The notes beneath the pieces are model-generated. The model had not been told where the DNA came from. It was given only the letters and a program-made list of their open reading frames with translations, and searched no databases. 64,000 bases of DNA from positions 1 through 64,000 of the forward strand of contig NZ_CACVCH010000049.1 of NCBI RefSeq assembly GCF_902729425.1. The letters run 5' to 3'. Below, one piece after another: positions 1 to 8,922 of this stretch. Position 1 is the stretch's first letter. Each line of letters opens with the position of its first letter. The position numbers and the translations under genes were made by a program. Origin of the DNA: Magnetospirillum sp. SS-4. GTDB lineage: Bacteria; Pseudomonadota; Alphaproteobacteria; Rhodospirillales; Magnetospirillaceae.

Positions 1-114
1 TTTCAAACTGAGACACTACCGCTGTGGGCGGTCTCGCGCCTTCCCCTCGGGCTGGCGGAATGCGCGGGAATGGGTATAGTCTGCCTCCAGCTTTTTCCTA
101 CAATGGTCGCTTCC

Positions 115-1674
115 ATGTCTACCGCGCCTTTTTCCCGTCCGCGTCCCTTGGTCCTGTGCATCCTCGATGGTTGGGGCTGGCGGGAGGAGCGGGCCGACAA
201 CGCCATCGCCCAGGCCGACACCCCCAACTGGGACCGCTTCCTCGGCGCCTATCCCCATTCGTTGCTGCATAGCTCGGGCCTTCAGGTGGGGCTGCCCGAC
301 GGCCAGATGGGCAATTCCGAGGTCGGGCACATGAATCTGGGGGCCGGCCGGGTGGTGATGCAGGACCTGCCGCGCATCGACGCCGCCGTCGCCGACGGAT
401 CGCTGGCCCGCAATCCGGGGCTGTTGGACCTGATCGCCAGGGTCAAGGCCCGGGGCGGGGTCTGCCACCTGATGGGGCTCTTGAGCCCCGGCGGCGTCCA
501 TTCCCACCAGGACCACTTGGCGGCGCTGGCGCGCGCCGTCGCCGATGCCGGGGTGCCGGTCAGGGTTCACGCCTTCCTCGACGGCCGCGATGTGCCGCCG
601 TCCTCGGCCAGGGAATACCTGGAACGCTTCGAGGCCGACATCAGGGGCCATGACGCCAGCATCGCCACGGTGTCGGGGCGCTATTACGCCATGGACCGCG
701 ACAAGCGCTGGGACCGGGTCGCCTTGGCGTGGAACGCCATGGTCGAGGCCCGGGGCGAGACCGCCGCCGACGCCATCGGCGCGGTCGCCCAGTCCTACGC
801 CGCCGGCAAGACCGACGAATTCGCGCTGCCGACGGTGATCGGGGGCTATGGCGGCATGAAGGACGGCGACGGCCTGCTGATGGGCAATTTCCGCGCCGAC
901 CGGGCGCGGGAGATTCTCGCCAGCCTGCTGGACCCGGCCTTCGACGGCTTCGAACGGCCGAGACGGCCGGCTTTCGCCGCCAGCCTGGGCCTGACCGAAT
1001 ATTCCAAGGACCTCAACGCCCTGCTGGGGGCGCTATTTCCGGCGGAATCGCTCGCCAACATCCTGGGCGAGGTGCTGAGCGGCGCCGGCCTGACCCAGCT
1101 GCGCATCGCCGAGACCGAGAAATACGCCCACGTCACCTTCTTCTTCAACGGCGGGCGCGAGATGGTGTTTCCCGGCGAGGAGCGCATCCTGGTGCCCAGC
1201 CCCAAGGTCGCCACCTACGATCTCCAGCCGGAGATGTCGGCGGCCGAAGTCACCGACCGGCTGGTCGAGGCCATCGGATCGGGGCGCTTCGACGTGGTGG
1301 TGGCGAATTACGCCAATGGCGACATGGTCGGCCATACCGGCTTCCTCGACGCGGCCATCAAGGCCGCGCGGACCGTCGATGCCTGCCTGGGCCGGCTGGA
1401 GACGGCGGTCAAGGCGGCGGGCGGCGTCATGCTGGTCACCGCCGATCACGGCAACGCCGAACAGATGAGGGACCCGGCCACCGGCGAGCCCCATACCGCC
1501 CATACCACCGGTCCGGTGCCGCTGGTGCTGGTGGCACCGCCGGCCGGAATCGACGGCGTGGCCGATGGCCGGCTGGCCGACGTGGCGCCCACCATGCTGG
1601 CGCTGCTGGGGCTGGCCCAGCCCGCCGAGATGGGCGGGCATTCCCTGCTGGTCCGACGTGCGGCGGTGGCTTAG
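115..1674 (+). CDS. gpmI: 2,3-bisphosphoglycerate-independent phosphoglycerate mutase
   Basis: Interconverts 3- and 2-phosphoglycerate in glycolysis and gluconeogenesis as a cytosolic Mn-dependent monomer. The 519-residue product has the usual family length. The N-terminal metal-site motif LCILDGWGW, the nucleophile region with QMGNSEVGH (phospho-Ser), and the C-terminal metal ligands in TADHGNAEQM and HTAHTTGPVP are all visible. The ATG at 115 is preferred because MSTAPFSRPRP leads straight into the catalytic domain; an in-frame start at 70 would add 15 atypical residues. The stop overlaps the probable GTG start of the envC-like gene, so the two are probably co-transcribed. Confidence 0.96.
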   Translation: MSTAPFSRPRPLVLCILDGWGWREERADNAIAQADTPNWDRFLGAYPHSLLHSSGLQVGLPDGQMGNSEVGHMNLGAGRVVMQDLPRIDAAVADGSLARNPGLLDLIARVKARGGVCHLMGLLSPGGVHSHQDHLAALARAVADAGVPVRVHAFLDGRDVPPSSAREYLERFEADIRGHDASIATVSGRYYAMDRDKRWDRVALAWNAMVEARGETAADAIGAVAQSYAAGKTDEFALPTVIGGYGGMKDGDGLLMGNFRADRAREILASLLDPAFDGFERPRRPAFAASLGLTEYSKDLNALLGALFPAESLANILGEVLSGAGLTQLRIAETEKYAHVTFFFNGGREMVFPGEERILVPSPKVATYDLQPEMSAAEVTDRLVEAIGSGRFDVVVANYANGDMVGHTGFLDAAIKAARTVDACLGRLETAVKAAGGVMLVTADHGNAEQMRDPATGEPHTAHTTGPVPLVLVAPPAGIDGVADGRLADVAPTMLALLGLAQPAEMGGHSLLVRRAAVA

Positions 1675-3157
1675 CTCCGCCGCCGTCGCCATCATCCTGC
1701 TCGCGGGCGGGAGCGGCGCCGCTTTGGCCAGTTGGGACCGGCCGGTGGATGCCGGCCAGCGCCTGCGGGAACTGGAAGGCGAACTGGAACGGTTCCGCGC
1801 CGAGCACGACGAGATCAGGCGCAAGGCCGCCGCCCTGTCCCAGGAGACCAACAGCCTGCGGGCCGAGATGGTCCGGGCCGCCCGCGCCGCCCAGGAGAGC
1901 GAGGATATGCTGACCGGGCATGAAATCCGGCTGGAGGATCTGCGAACCCGCGAGATCGCCGATTCCGAGGCGCTCAAGCGCCGCTCGCAGCAGATGGTCG
2001 GCGTGCTGACCGCCTTGCAGCGTCTGGCCTGGCGTCCGACCGAGGCGCTGCTGGCCCAGCCCCAGACTCCGGCCGAGACGGTGCGCTCGGCCATCCTGCT
2101 GCGCGCGGCGGTGCCGCAGATCGAGCAATCGGCCCGCGACCTCAAGGTCGACATCGACCGAGTCACCCGGCTGCGCGCCGAGATCGGCGAACAGCACCAG
2201 AAGATCGCCATCACCACCGGCCATCTGGAAAAGGAGCATATCCGCCTCAAGGACATGTTCGAGCGCAAGAGCGTGGTTCATCAGGAAACCGAGCAGGAGC
2301 GCCGCGCCGCCGAACTGAGGCTGTCGGAATTGGCCAGTCAGGCCGAGGATCTGCGCGACCTGCTGGCCCGGCTGGAACAAGAGCGCGAGCGCCGGCTGAT
2401 GGAAGCGGCCGCCAAGGCCGCCGCCGAGAGGGCCGCCCGCGACGCCGAGGCCGCCGCCCGGCGTATCGCCCGCGAGGCCGAACTGGCTGCCGAGAGGGCC
2501 GCCCGCGAGGCCGAACAGGCGGCGTTGCGGGCGCAGCAGCAGGCCGCCGCCGACCGCGAGCGCGAACTGACCAAGGCCCAGGCCGCGGCCCGCGAGCGCG
2601 AGCAGGCCCAGGCCCAGGCGGCGCACGAGGCAGAGCTGAAGGCCCAGGCCGAGGCCAAGGAAAAGCAACTGGCGGCGCAGCAGGCCGCCCGGGACGCCGA
2701 GCAGGCCGCCCGCGAGGCCGCCGCCACCCGGCCGGTCAAGAGCGAGGTGCCGTTCAGCCAGTCGCGCGGCAAGCTGCTGTTTCCCGCCCGCGGCAAGGTG
2801 GTCGAGGGGTTCGGGCGGACCAACGAGGTCGGCCACGTCAACAAGGGCATCTCCATCCTGACCCGCAAGGCGGCCCAGGTCATCGCCCCCATCGAGGGAC
2901 AGGTGGTGTTCGCCGGCCCGTTCCGGGGCTATGGCCTGCTCTTGATCATCGAACACAGCGAGGGCTATCATACGCTGCTCGCGGGAATGGCTCAGCTCGA
3001 CTGCTCGGTCGGTCAGAGACTTGCCGCGGGAGAGCCCGTCGGCGTAATGGGGCAGGACGACGCCAAGCCCAAACTCTATGTCGAGCTGCGCCGCAGCGGC
3101 CAGCCGGTCAACCCGTTGCCTTGGCTCATGGCACAAAAAAGTAAGGCCAGTGGATGA
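1658..3157 (+). CDS. envC: EnvC-like murein hydrolase activator (degenerate M23)
   Basis: Predicted periplasmic activator of cell-division amidases. From the GTG at 1658 there is an N-terminal hydrophobic signal segment (LSSAAVAIILLAGG, cleavage near ALA), then about 340 residues of coiled coil very rich in Ala, Glu, Arg and Gln (densest at 2390-2730), and a C-terminal LytM/M23 domain (about residues 370-495). As in E. coli EnvC, the domain appears degenerate: the usual HxxxD position reads VNKGISI and the HxH position reads LYVELRRSG, so it should lack zinc hydrolase activity and act as an activator. The start codon is inferred; it overlaps gpmI by 17 bp and the stop overlaps ctpA (ATGA). 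Confidence 0.88.
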   Translation: MRRWLSSAAVAIILLAGGSGAALASWDRPVDAGQRLRELEGELERFRAEHDEIRRKAAALSQETNSLRAEMVRAARAAQESEDMLTGHEIRLEDLRTREIADSEALKRRSQQMVGVLTALQRLAWRPTEALLAQPQTPAETVRSAILLRAAVPQIEQSARDLKVDIDRVTRLRAEIGEQHQKIAITTGHLEKEHIRLKDMFERKSVVHQETEQERRAAELRLSELASQAEDLRDLLARLEQERERRLMEAAAKAAAERAARDAEAAARRIAREAELAAERAAREAEQAALRAQQQAAADRERELTKAQAAAREREQAQAQAAHEAELKAQAEAKEKQLAAQQAARDAEQAAREAAATRPVKSEVPFSQSRGKLLFPARGKVVEGFGRTNEVGHVNKGISILTRKAAQVIAPIEGQVVFAGPFRGYGLLLIIEHSEGYHTLLAGMAQLDCSVGQRLAAGEPVGVMGQDDAKPKLYVELRRSGQPVNPLPWLMAQKSKASG

Positions 3158-4554
3158 TTCGCAAGATAATGATGGCGGCGGGAACCGTTGCTCTGCTGTC
3201 GACGACCGCCCTCACCCCCGTTTCCGCCAGCGCCGCCGAGCGCAAGGAGACCTACAGGCTTCTCGACCTGTTCGCCGAGGTCTTCGACAAGGTCCGCTCG
3301 GAATATGTCGAGCCGGTCAACGAGGAGGAACTGATCGAGGCGGCCCTGAACGGCATGCTGACCTCGCTCGATCCCCATTCGGCATACCTGAACACCAAGA
3401 ATTCCAAGGATATGGATATCCAGACCCGTGGCGAGTTCGGCGGCCTGGGGCTTGAGGTGTCCATGGAAGGCGGCTGGGTCAAGGTGGTCTCCCCCATCGA
3501 CGACACCCCCGCCTATCGCGCCGGCATGCAGCCCGGCGATTTCGTCACCCACCTGGACGGCGAGCCGGTCCAGGGGCTGTCGCTGTCCGAGGCGGTGGAT
3601 CGCATGCGCGGACCGCCCAACACCGACATCAAGCTGACGGTGCGCCGCATCGGCATCGATGCTCCGTTCGACGTCAAGCTGACCCGGGCGATCATCAAGG
3701 TGCAGACCGTCAAGGTCCAGGTCCATGGCGACATCGGCTACATCCGGGTGTCGCAGTTCAGCGCCACCACCAATGACGACCTGAAGCGGCTGGTGGCCCA
3801 GATCAAGAAGGACATCGGCAAGACCCCGACCGGCTTCGTCCTGGACCTGCGCAACAATCCCGGCGGCCTGCTGGATCAGGCGGTGGCGGTGTCGGACGCC
3901 TTCCTCGACAAGGGCGAGATCGTATCGACCCGCTCGCGCCGGCCCGAGGACACCCAGCGCTTCAACGCCCGTTCCGGCGACATCGCCGAGGGGCTGCCGC
4001 TGGCGGTGCTGATCAACGACGGCTCGGCCTCGGCGTCCGAAATCGTCGCCGGCGCCCTCCAGGACCACAAGCGCGCCGTCATCATGGGCACCCGCTCGTT
4101 CGGCAAGGGGTCGGTCCAGACCCTGATTCCGCTGCCCGGCCACGGGTCCATGCGGCTGACCACGGCGCGCTACTACACGCCGTCGGGCCGGTCCATCCAG
4201 GCGGTCGGCATCGAACCGGACATCAAGGTCGCCCAGTCCAAGATCGAGCCCATCGCCGGGGCCGAGCGCGAGCGCCGTAGCGAGGCCTCGCTGCGCAAGG
4301 CCCTGCCCAATCCCAACGGCGGCAAGAATCCCGACAAGGACCGGGAGCTGAGGGAGAAGGAGCAGAAGGAGCGGGAGCAGAAGGAAAAGGACAAGGCGGC
4401 CACCGTCACGCCGCACGCCGATCCGGCCGCGCCCGGGGGCAAGCCCGAGACGCCCGCTCCCATCAAGCTGGGCGATCCCGCCCAGGACTATCAGCTGGCG
4501 CGGGCGCTGGACCTGCTGCGCGGACTGTCGGTCTATCGTCCGGCCGCCCGGTAG
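3154..4554 (+). CDS. ctpA: S41 family C-terminal processing peptidase
   Basis: Periplasmic serine protease of the CtpA/Prc family, 466 residues. It begins with a signal peptide (MIRKIMMAAGTVALLSTTALTPVSASA). The order is an N-terminal helical region, a PDZ domain around residues 90-170 (GGLGLEVSMEGG, AGMQPGDFV), and an S41 protease domain with the catalytic Ser in NDGSASASE and the Lys in SFGKGSVQT. A charged low-complexity linker (EKEQKEREQKEKDK, near residues 390-410) precedes a short C-terminal tail. It overlaps the EnvC-like gene by 4 bp. This matches the conserved envC-ctpA-yibQ-rppH order, which suggests a role in envelope and peptidoglycan-hydrolase turnover. Confidence 0.94.
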   Translation: MIRKIMMAAGTVALLSTTALTPVSASAAERKETYRLLDLFAEVFDKVRSEYVEPVNEEELIEAALNGMLTSLDPHSAYLNTKNSKDMDIQTRGEFGGLGLEVSMEGGWVKVVSPIDDTPAYRAGMQPGDFVTHLDGEPVQGLSLSEAVDRMRGPPNTDIKLTVRRIGIDAPFDVKLTRAIIKVQTVKVQVHGDIGYIRVSQFSATTNDDLKRLVAQIKKDIGKTPTGFVLDLRNNPGGLLDQAVAVSDAFLDKGEIVSTRSRRPEDTQRFNARSGDIAEGLPLAVLINDGSASASEIVAGALQDHKRAVIMGTRSFGKGSVQTLIPLPGHGSMRLTTARYYTPSGRSIQAVGIEPDIKVAQSKIEPIAGAERERRSEASLRKALPNPNGGKNPDKDRELREKEQKEREQKEKDKAATVTPHADPAAPGGKPETPAPIKLGDPAQDYQLARALDLLRGLSVYRPAAR

Positions 4555-4566
4555 GGCTTGCCGTTC

Positions 4567-5982
4567 ATGGCCGGTGACCGTCACGACGATCTCGACGACC
4601 TCGACGAGGATTCACCGCCCGAGATCGTCGTTGACGACTACCCGCAGAAGAAGTCGCTCAACCTCAAACCCATCCTCACCGGTCTTCTGGTGCTGGTGCT
4701 GGGCGGCGGGTTGGGCGGCGCCGTCTATCTGTTCTCCAATTACGAAATCCGCGACCTGATCGGCCTGCTGGACATCGCCGATTCGGAACCGCGCCTGTCC
4801 ATGTCGTTGCCGGGCAAGGGCGAGGCGGGCAAGGGCGAGGCTGCTCCGGCCGCCGTCGCCATCGGCGGCGGTCTGCTGACGCCGCCCGGCGTTTCTGGCC
4901 GCGGAGACATCCTCAAGGCGATCCCCGACGACACTCCGCCCGCCGATGCGCCGCCACCCAACGCGCCTTCTTCCGGTGTTCCGCCGCCGGCTGTCGCCGC
5001 GTCTCCACCGCCCGCGTCGTCTCCCGATCCCGAGGCCGACGCGCTGGCCCGGCTGGAGGCCGGATCTGCGCCGCCGCCGCCGGCCGCCAAGGCGGCGCCG
5101 GTGGACGCATCGGGGATTCCCACCCAGCCGTCGCCCCGCACCGCCGACAAGCCGCCCACCTTCGACCAGTTGGCCGGCGTCAAGGGCGATTCCAAGCCGC
5201 TGCCCCCCGCTCCGGCAAAGGATCTGCTGCGCAAGACCCAGGCGGGCGACCTGCCGTTTCCCGGCCCCGACGGCCGTCAGCCCTGGCAGGTCTATTCCCG
5301 GCCGTGGTCCGGTCCCGCCGACAAGGGCAAGGTGGCGGTGGTGGTGGTGGATCTGGGGCTGGACAAGGCCGCGACCGAGGCCGCCATCGCCAAGCTGCCG
5401 CCGGAGGTCACCCTGGCCTTCAGCCCCTATGCCCCGTCATTGGACAAGTGGGTGAAGAAGGCCCGCGATTTCGGCCACGAGGTGCTGCTGGTGCTGCCGG
5501 CCGAGGCCTCGGGCTATCCCAACCGTGATCCCGGCCCCTATGGCCTGCTGACCTCGCTGTCGCCGGAATCCAACCTGACCCGCCTGGAAACCGTGATGGC
5601 CAAGGCGGTGGGCTATGCCGGGCTGGTGTCGCTGGGCGGACTTTACGCCGCCTCGCCGCAGATGGCGGGAACCCTGGGGGTGGTCCGCGATCACGGCCTG
5701 ATGTTCATCGGTTCCGGCGCCGCGCCGCCCGACCGGGTGCCGGCCATCGCGCCGGTCGCCGGGGTGGTGGACAGCGATCCGTTCCGCGAGGCCATCGACA
5801 TGCGGCTCAATCAGGTCAGCATCGCCGCCCGCACCAAGGGACGCGCCGTCGCCGCCGTCACCGCCCGGCCGCTGTCGCTGGCCCGCCTGATGGCCTGGAT
5901 CAACGATCTGGAGGGCCAGGGACTGGTGCTGACCCCGGCCTCCGCCGTGGTGGTTCCGCCTCCCGCGCCAGGAAAGTCATGA
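4567..5982 (+). CDS. Divergent polysaccharide deacetylase (YibQ/DUF610)
   Basis: 471-residue inner-membrane-anchored protein. The cytoplasmic N-terminus is acidic (DDLDDLDED), followed by one membrane segment (about residues 38-60, ILTGLLVLVLGGGLGGAVYLF), a long Pro/Ala-rich linker (about residues 90-230), and a C-terminal divergent polysaccharide deacetylase domain (about residues 250-465) beginning VAVVVVDLGLDKAATEAAI. The family's function is not well defined; it is found beside envC and ctpA and has been linked to envelope maintenance. ATG 4567 is chosen over a TTG at 4558. Its last codons overlap rppH. Confidence 0.85.
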   Translation: MAGDRHDDLDDLDEDSPPEIVVDDYPQKKSLNLKPILTGLLVLVLGGGLGGAVYLFSNYEIRDLIGLLDIADSEPRLSMSLPGKGEAGKGEAAPAAVAIGGGLLTPPGVSGRGDILKAIPDDTPPADAPPPNAPSSGVPPPAVAASPPPASSPDPEADALARLEAGSAPPPPAAKAAPVDASGIPTQPSPRTADKPPTFDQLAGVKGDSKPLPPAPAKDLLRKTQAGDLPFPGPDGRQPWQVYSRPWSGPADKGKVAVVVVDLGLDKAATEAAIAKLPPEVTLAFSPYAPSLDKWVKKARDFGHEVLLVLPAEASGYPNRDPGPYGLLTSLSPESNLTRLETVMAKAVGYAGLVSLGGLYAASPQMAGTLGVVRDHGLMFIGSGAAPPDRVPAIAPVAGVVDSDPFREAIDMRLNQVSIAARTKGRAVAAVTARPLSLARLMAWINDLEGQGLVLTPASAVVVPPPAPGKS

Positions 5983-6494
5983 TGTCGAAAGATCGCAAGC
6001 TGCTGCCCCTGGATCAGCGTCCCTACCGTCCCGGCATCGGTCTGGTGCTGCTTAATTCCCGTGGGCTGGCCTTTGTCGCCCAGCGCATCGACACTCCGGA
6101 CGACGCCTGGCAATTTCCCCAGGGCGGCATGGACGAGGGCGAGGCTCCCCGCCAGACGGCGCTGCGCGAGATGAAGGAGGAGATCGGCACCGACAAGGCC
6201 GAGATCGTCGCCGAATCCAGCGACTGGATCGCCTACGACCTGCCGCCCGACATCGCAGACAAGGTCTGGAAGGGCCGGTATCGGGGGCAATCCCAGAAAT
6301 GGTTCTGCGCCCGCTTCACCGGCGCCGATGCCGATATCGATCTGGCGACCGCGCACCCCGAGTTCAGCCGGTGGCAATGGATGGATCTGGCCCGGGTACC
6401 GGAGCTTATCGTTCCGTTCAAGCGGGCGCTTTACGATCGCGTGGTGGCCGAATTCCTGCCGGTCGCGCGGGCGATGGGGCGACGGCCCGGGTGA
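5979..6494 (+). CDS. rppH: RNA pyrophosphohydrolase (Nudix)
   Basis: Removes pyrophosphate from the 5' triphosphate of RNA and so triggers 5'-end-dependent mRNA decay; dinucleoside polyphosphates are alternative substrates in the family. The 171-residue protein carries a full Nudix box, starting GGMDEGEAPRQTALREMKEE and followed by IGTD, at about residues 48-70, and the RppH-typical start YRPGIGLVLLNSRG. Two consecutive ATGs (5979, 5982) can initiate; the first overlaps the stop of the preceding deacetylase gene, implying translational coupling. It ends the gpmI-to-rppH run. Confidence 0.93.
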   Translation: MMSKDRKLLPLDQRPYRPGIGLVLLNSRGLAFVAQRIDTPDDAWQFPQGGMDEGEAPRQTALREMKEEIGTDKAEIVAESSDWIAYDLPPDIADKVWKGRYRGQSQKWFCARFTGADADIDLATAHPEFSRWQWMDLARVPELIVPFKRALYDRVVAEFLPVARAMGRRPG

Positions 6495-6576
6495 CGCCGC
6501 CGTCGGGCTCTTGCCGATTAAGCTTGTAATCTGCGGGGGACTGGCCCATGGTCGGTCCGTCCTTCTTCCTACCGTG

Positions 6577-6659
6577 GGAACCTGCTGACAGGTTCCGGTG
6601 CCGCCTTCGTGTGACATCGCTGGTCGATTGATCGAACCCCCGCATGACTTTGTGCGGGG
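6577..6659 (+). promoter_or_regulatory. Structured cspA 5' leader (two hairpins)
   Basis: The leader upstream of the cold-shock gene contains a perfect 8-bp stem (6577-6584 with 6589-6596, 4-nt loop). A second 7-bp stem (6638-6644 with 6653-6659) lies directly upstream of the ribosome binding site GGAGAG. A smaller TCGAT/ATCGA pair lies between them. Long folded leaders controlling translation by temperature are known for csp mRNAs. A thermosensing role here is inference from position and pairing only. Confidence 0.4.
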
Positions 6660-6685
6660 CGATACCGCTATTACTGGAGAGTTCC

Positions 6686-6895
6686 ATGCCGACTGGCACC
6701 GTGAAATGGTTCAACAGCACCAAGGGTTACGGCTTCGTTCAGCCCGATGACGGCTCCGCCGACGTCTTCGTCCACATCTCCGCCGTCGAGCGTGCCGGCA
6801 TGGGCAACCTCAACGAGGGGCAGAAGCTGTCGTTCGAGACCGAGCGCGACCCCCGCAAGGGCAAGACCTCGGCCGTGAACCTGAAGGCCATCTGA
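6686..6895 (+). CDS. cspA: Cold-shock domain protein
   Basis: 69-residue single cold-shock (OB-fold) domain that binds single-stranded RNA and DNA, typically as an RNA chaperone. Both RNP motifs are present: KGYGFVQP (RNP1, about residues 13-20) and VFVHISAV (RNP2, about 28-35). The start [14 protein letters not shown] follows a GGAGAG Shine-Dalgarno, and an upstream in-frame ATG at 6644 lies in leader hairpin sequence and is rejected. It is monocistronic, with a structured leader and a strong terminator. The exact csp paralogue cannot be named from sequence alone. Confidence 0.95.
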   Translation: MPTGTVKWFNSTKGYGFVQPDDGSADVFVHISAVERAGMGNLNEGQKLSFETERDPRKGKTSAVNLKAI

Positions 6896-6922
6896 GCCTG
6901 CCGGTTTCCGGATGAAGATGAA

Positions 6923-6950
6923 GGGGCGCGGCTCGGCCGCGCCCCTTTTT
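6923..6950 (+). terminator. Rho-independent terminator of the cold-shock gene
   Basis: Perfect 10-bp GC-rich stem (6923-6932 with 6936-6945), 3-nt loop TCG, followed by five T residues (6946-6950). It lies 27 bp after the cspA stop. Confidence 0.9.
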
Positions 6951-7027
6951 CGTGTCCGCCGCATTGATGACGGCGCGTTCCGGGGCCATACTCAGAAGAT
7001 GACCCGACAATCGCAGGGAGTACCGCC

Positions 7028-7462
7028 ATGCCGCCCCGTCTGATCAAGGACGTCATCAGGAATCAGGCCATCCTCGCCATGGCGCCCGATGCCTCGGTGC
7101 GGGAGGCCGCCCGTCGGATGAAGCAGGATCGGGTCGGTTCCGTCATGGTGGTGGAGGATGGCCGGCTGACCGGAATCTTCACCGAGCGCGACGGCCTGTT
7201 CCGGGTGCTGGCCGAGGGGCTGGACCCCGAGACGACGCCGCTGGCGGCGGTGATGACCGCCCATCCGGCCACCATCACCGCCGACCGCAAGCTGGGCCAC
7301 GCCCTGCACATGATGAGCGACGCCGGATACCGCCACATGCCGGTGGTGGAGGACGGCCGCCCCATCGGCATGATCTCCATCCGCGACGCCCTGGGCTCGG
7401 AACTCAGCGCCTTCGAGCGGGAGGCCGAGGCCAAGGCGGAACTGGGCGAGATTCTGGGCTAG
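7028..7462 (+). CDS. CBS-domain pair protein
   Basis: 144-residue cytosolic protein made almost entirely of two CBS domains (about residues 10-65 and 75-130). Each carries the typical pattern (RVGSVMVVEDGRLTGIFTERD and YRHMPVVEDGRPIGMISIRD). Tandem CBS domains bind adenosyl nucleotides such as AMP, ATP or SAM and act as regulatory modules; no catalytic domain is attached, so the partner is unknown. An AGGGAG Shine-Dalgarno precedes the ATG. It stands alone between the cspA terminator and thrC. Confidence 0.88.
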   Translation: MPPRLIKDVIRNQAILAMAPDASVREAARRMKQDRVGSVMVVEDGRLTGIFTERDGLFRVLAEGLDPETTPLAAVMTAHPATITADRKLGHALHMMSDAGYRHMPVVEDGRPIGMISIRDALGSELSAFEREAEAKAELGEILG

Positions 7463-7518
7463 CCCATCCGGCCGTCCCTGGGTAGTGTATCCGACCCCAT
7501 TTTCGGAGAGTCTGTGCC

Positions 7519-8922
7519 TTGAAGTATGTGAGCACGCGCGGGAAAGCACCGGTTCTTGATTTCGACGACGTCCTGCTGGCCGGTCTGGCCCGCGACGGCG
7601 GCCTGTATCTGCCCGAAAGCTGGCCGGTGTTTTCCGCCGCCGAGATCAGGGCCATGCGCGGCCTGTCCTATGCCGAACTGGCGGCGCGGATCATGCGCCC
7701 CTTCGTCGAGGGCTGTCTGAACGACGCCGATCTCGCCCGGCTGTGCGCCGAATCCTATGGCGGCTTCACCCATCCGGCGGTGGCGCCGCTGCGCCAGATC
7801 GGCCACAACCAGTGGGTCATGGAACTGTTCCACGGCCCGACCCTGGCCTTCAAGGACTATGCCCTGCAACTGGTCGGCCGCCTGTTCGACCATGTGCTGA
7901 AAAAGAAGAACCAGCGCGTCACCATCGTCGGCGCCACTTCGGGCGATACCGGCTCGGCCGCCATCGAGGCCTGCCGCGACCGCGCCGCCGTGGACATCGT
8001 CATCCTGCATCCCCGGGGGCGGGTGTCCGAGGTGCAGCGCCGCCAGATGACCACGGTGCTGTCGTCCAATGTCCGCAACCTGGCGGTGGACGGCACCTTC
8101 GACGACTGTCAGGATCTGGTCAAGGCCCTGTTCAACGACGCCGCCTTCCGCGACGAGATCAATCTGTCGGCGGTCAATTCCATCAACTGGGCCAGGGTCA
8201 TGGCCCAGATCGTCTATTACTTCGCCGCCGGGGTGGCGCTGGGCGCCCCCGACGTCCCCATGAGCTTTTCGGTTCCCACCGGCAATTTCGGCAACGTCTT
8301 CGCCGGCTATGCCGCCCGGCTGATGGGATTGCCGGTGGACCGGCTGATCGTCGGCTCCAACGCCAACGACATCCTCACCCGCTTTTTCGAGGGCGGCGTG
8401 ATGAAGACCGAGGGCGTGGTTCCGTCGCTGTCTCCCAGCATGGACATCCAGGTCTCCAGCAATTTCGAGCGGCTGATGTATCTGGCGCTGAACGGCGACG
8501 GCGCCGCCGTGGACCGGCTGATGGGCGAATTCCGCGGTCATGGCGCCATGGTCATGCCCCAGGGGGCGTGGTCGTCCATGCGGGACGTGTTCGAGGCCTA
8601 TCGCTTCGACGACGAGGCGACCCTGGCCGCCATGCGCAGCCTGAAGCGCTCGACCGGCGAGAGTCTCGACCCCCACTCCGCCATCGGCGTGGCCGCCGCT
8701 CTCAAGGGGCATTCCCGCAAGGACGCCACCGTGGTGGCTCTGGCCACCGCGCATCCGGCCAAGTTTCCCGACGCGGTCGAAAGGGCGACCGGCATCCGCC
8801 CCGGCCTGCCCGCGCACATGGCCGACCTGTTCCAGCGCGCCGAACGTATGGATTCCATGGCCAACGATGTCGACGCGCTGAAGTCCTATGTCCGCGCCTT
8901 CGCCGGACGGACCGGGGCATGA
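7519..8922 (+). CDS. thrC: Threonine synthase
   Basis: PLP enzyme converting O-phospho-L-homoserine to L-threonine, the last step of threonine synthesis. The 467-residue length suits the long bacterial ThrC class. The PLP-lysine motif is FHGPTLAFKDYALQ (Lys near residue 114), and the phosphate-binding region includes ATSGDTGSAAIEA. Translation appears to start at a TTG (7519), with the N-terminus MKYVSTRGKAPVLDFDDVLLAGLARDGGLYLPE reading as family-typical in two parts. The stop overlaps the start of the M16 peptidase (ATGA), a pairing common in Alphaproteobacteria. Confidence 0.95.
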   Translation: MKYVSTRGKAPVLDFDDVLLAGLARDGGLYLPESWPVFSAAEIRAMRGLSYAELAARIMRPFVEGCLNDADLARLCAESYGGFTHPAVAPLRQIGHNQWVMELFHGPTLAFKDYALQLVGRLFDHVLKKKNQRVTIVGATSGDTGSAAIEACRDRAAVDIVILHPRGRVSEVQRRQMTTVLSSNVRNLAVDGTFDDCQDLVKALFNDAAFRDEINLSAVNSINWARVMAQIVYYFAAGVALGAPDVPMSFSVPTGNFGNVFAGYAARLMGLPVDRLIVGSNANDILTRFFEGGVMKTEGVVPSLSPSMDIQVSSNFERLMYLALNGDGAAVDRLMGEFRGHGAMVMPQGAWSSMRDVFEAYRFDDEATLAAMRSLKRSTGESLDPHSAIGVAAALKGHSRKDATVVALATAHPAKFPDAVERATGIRPGLPAHMADLFQRAERMDSMANDVDALKSYVRAFAGRTGA

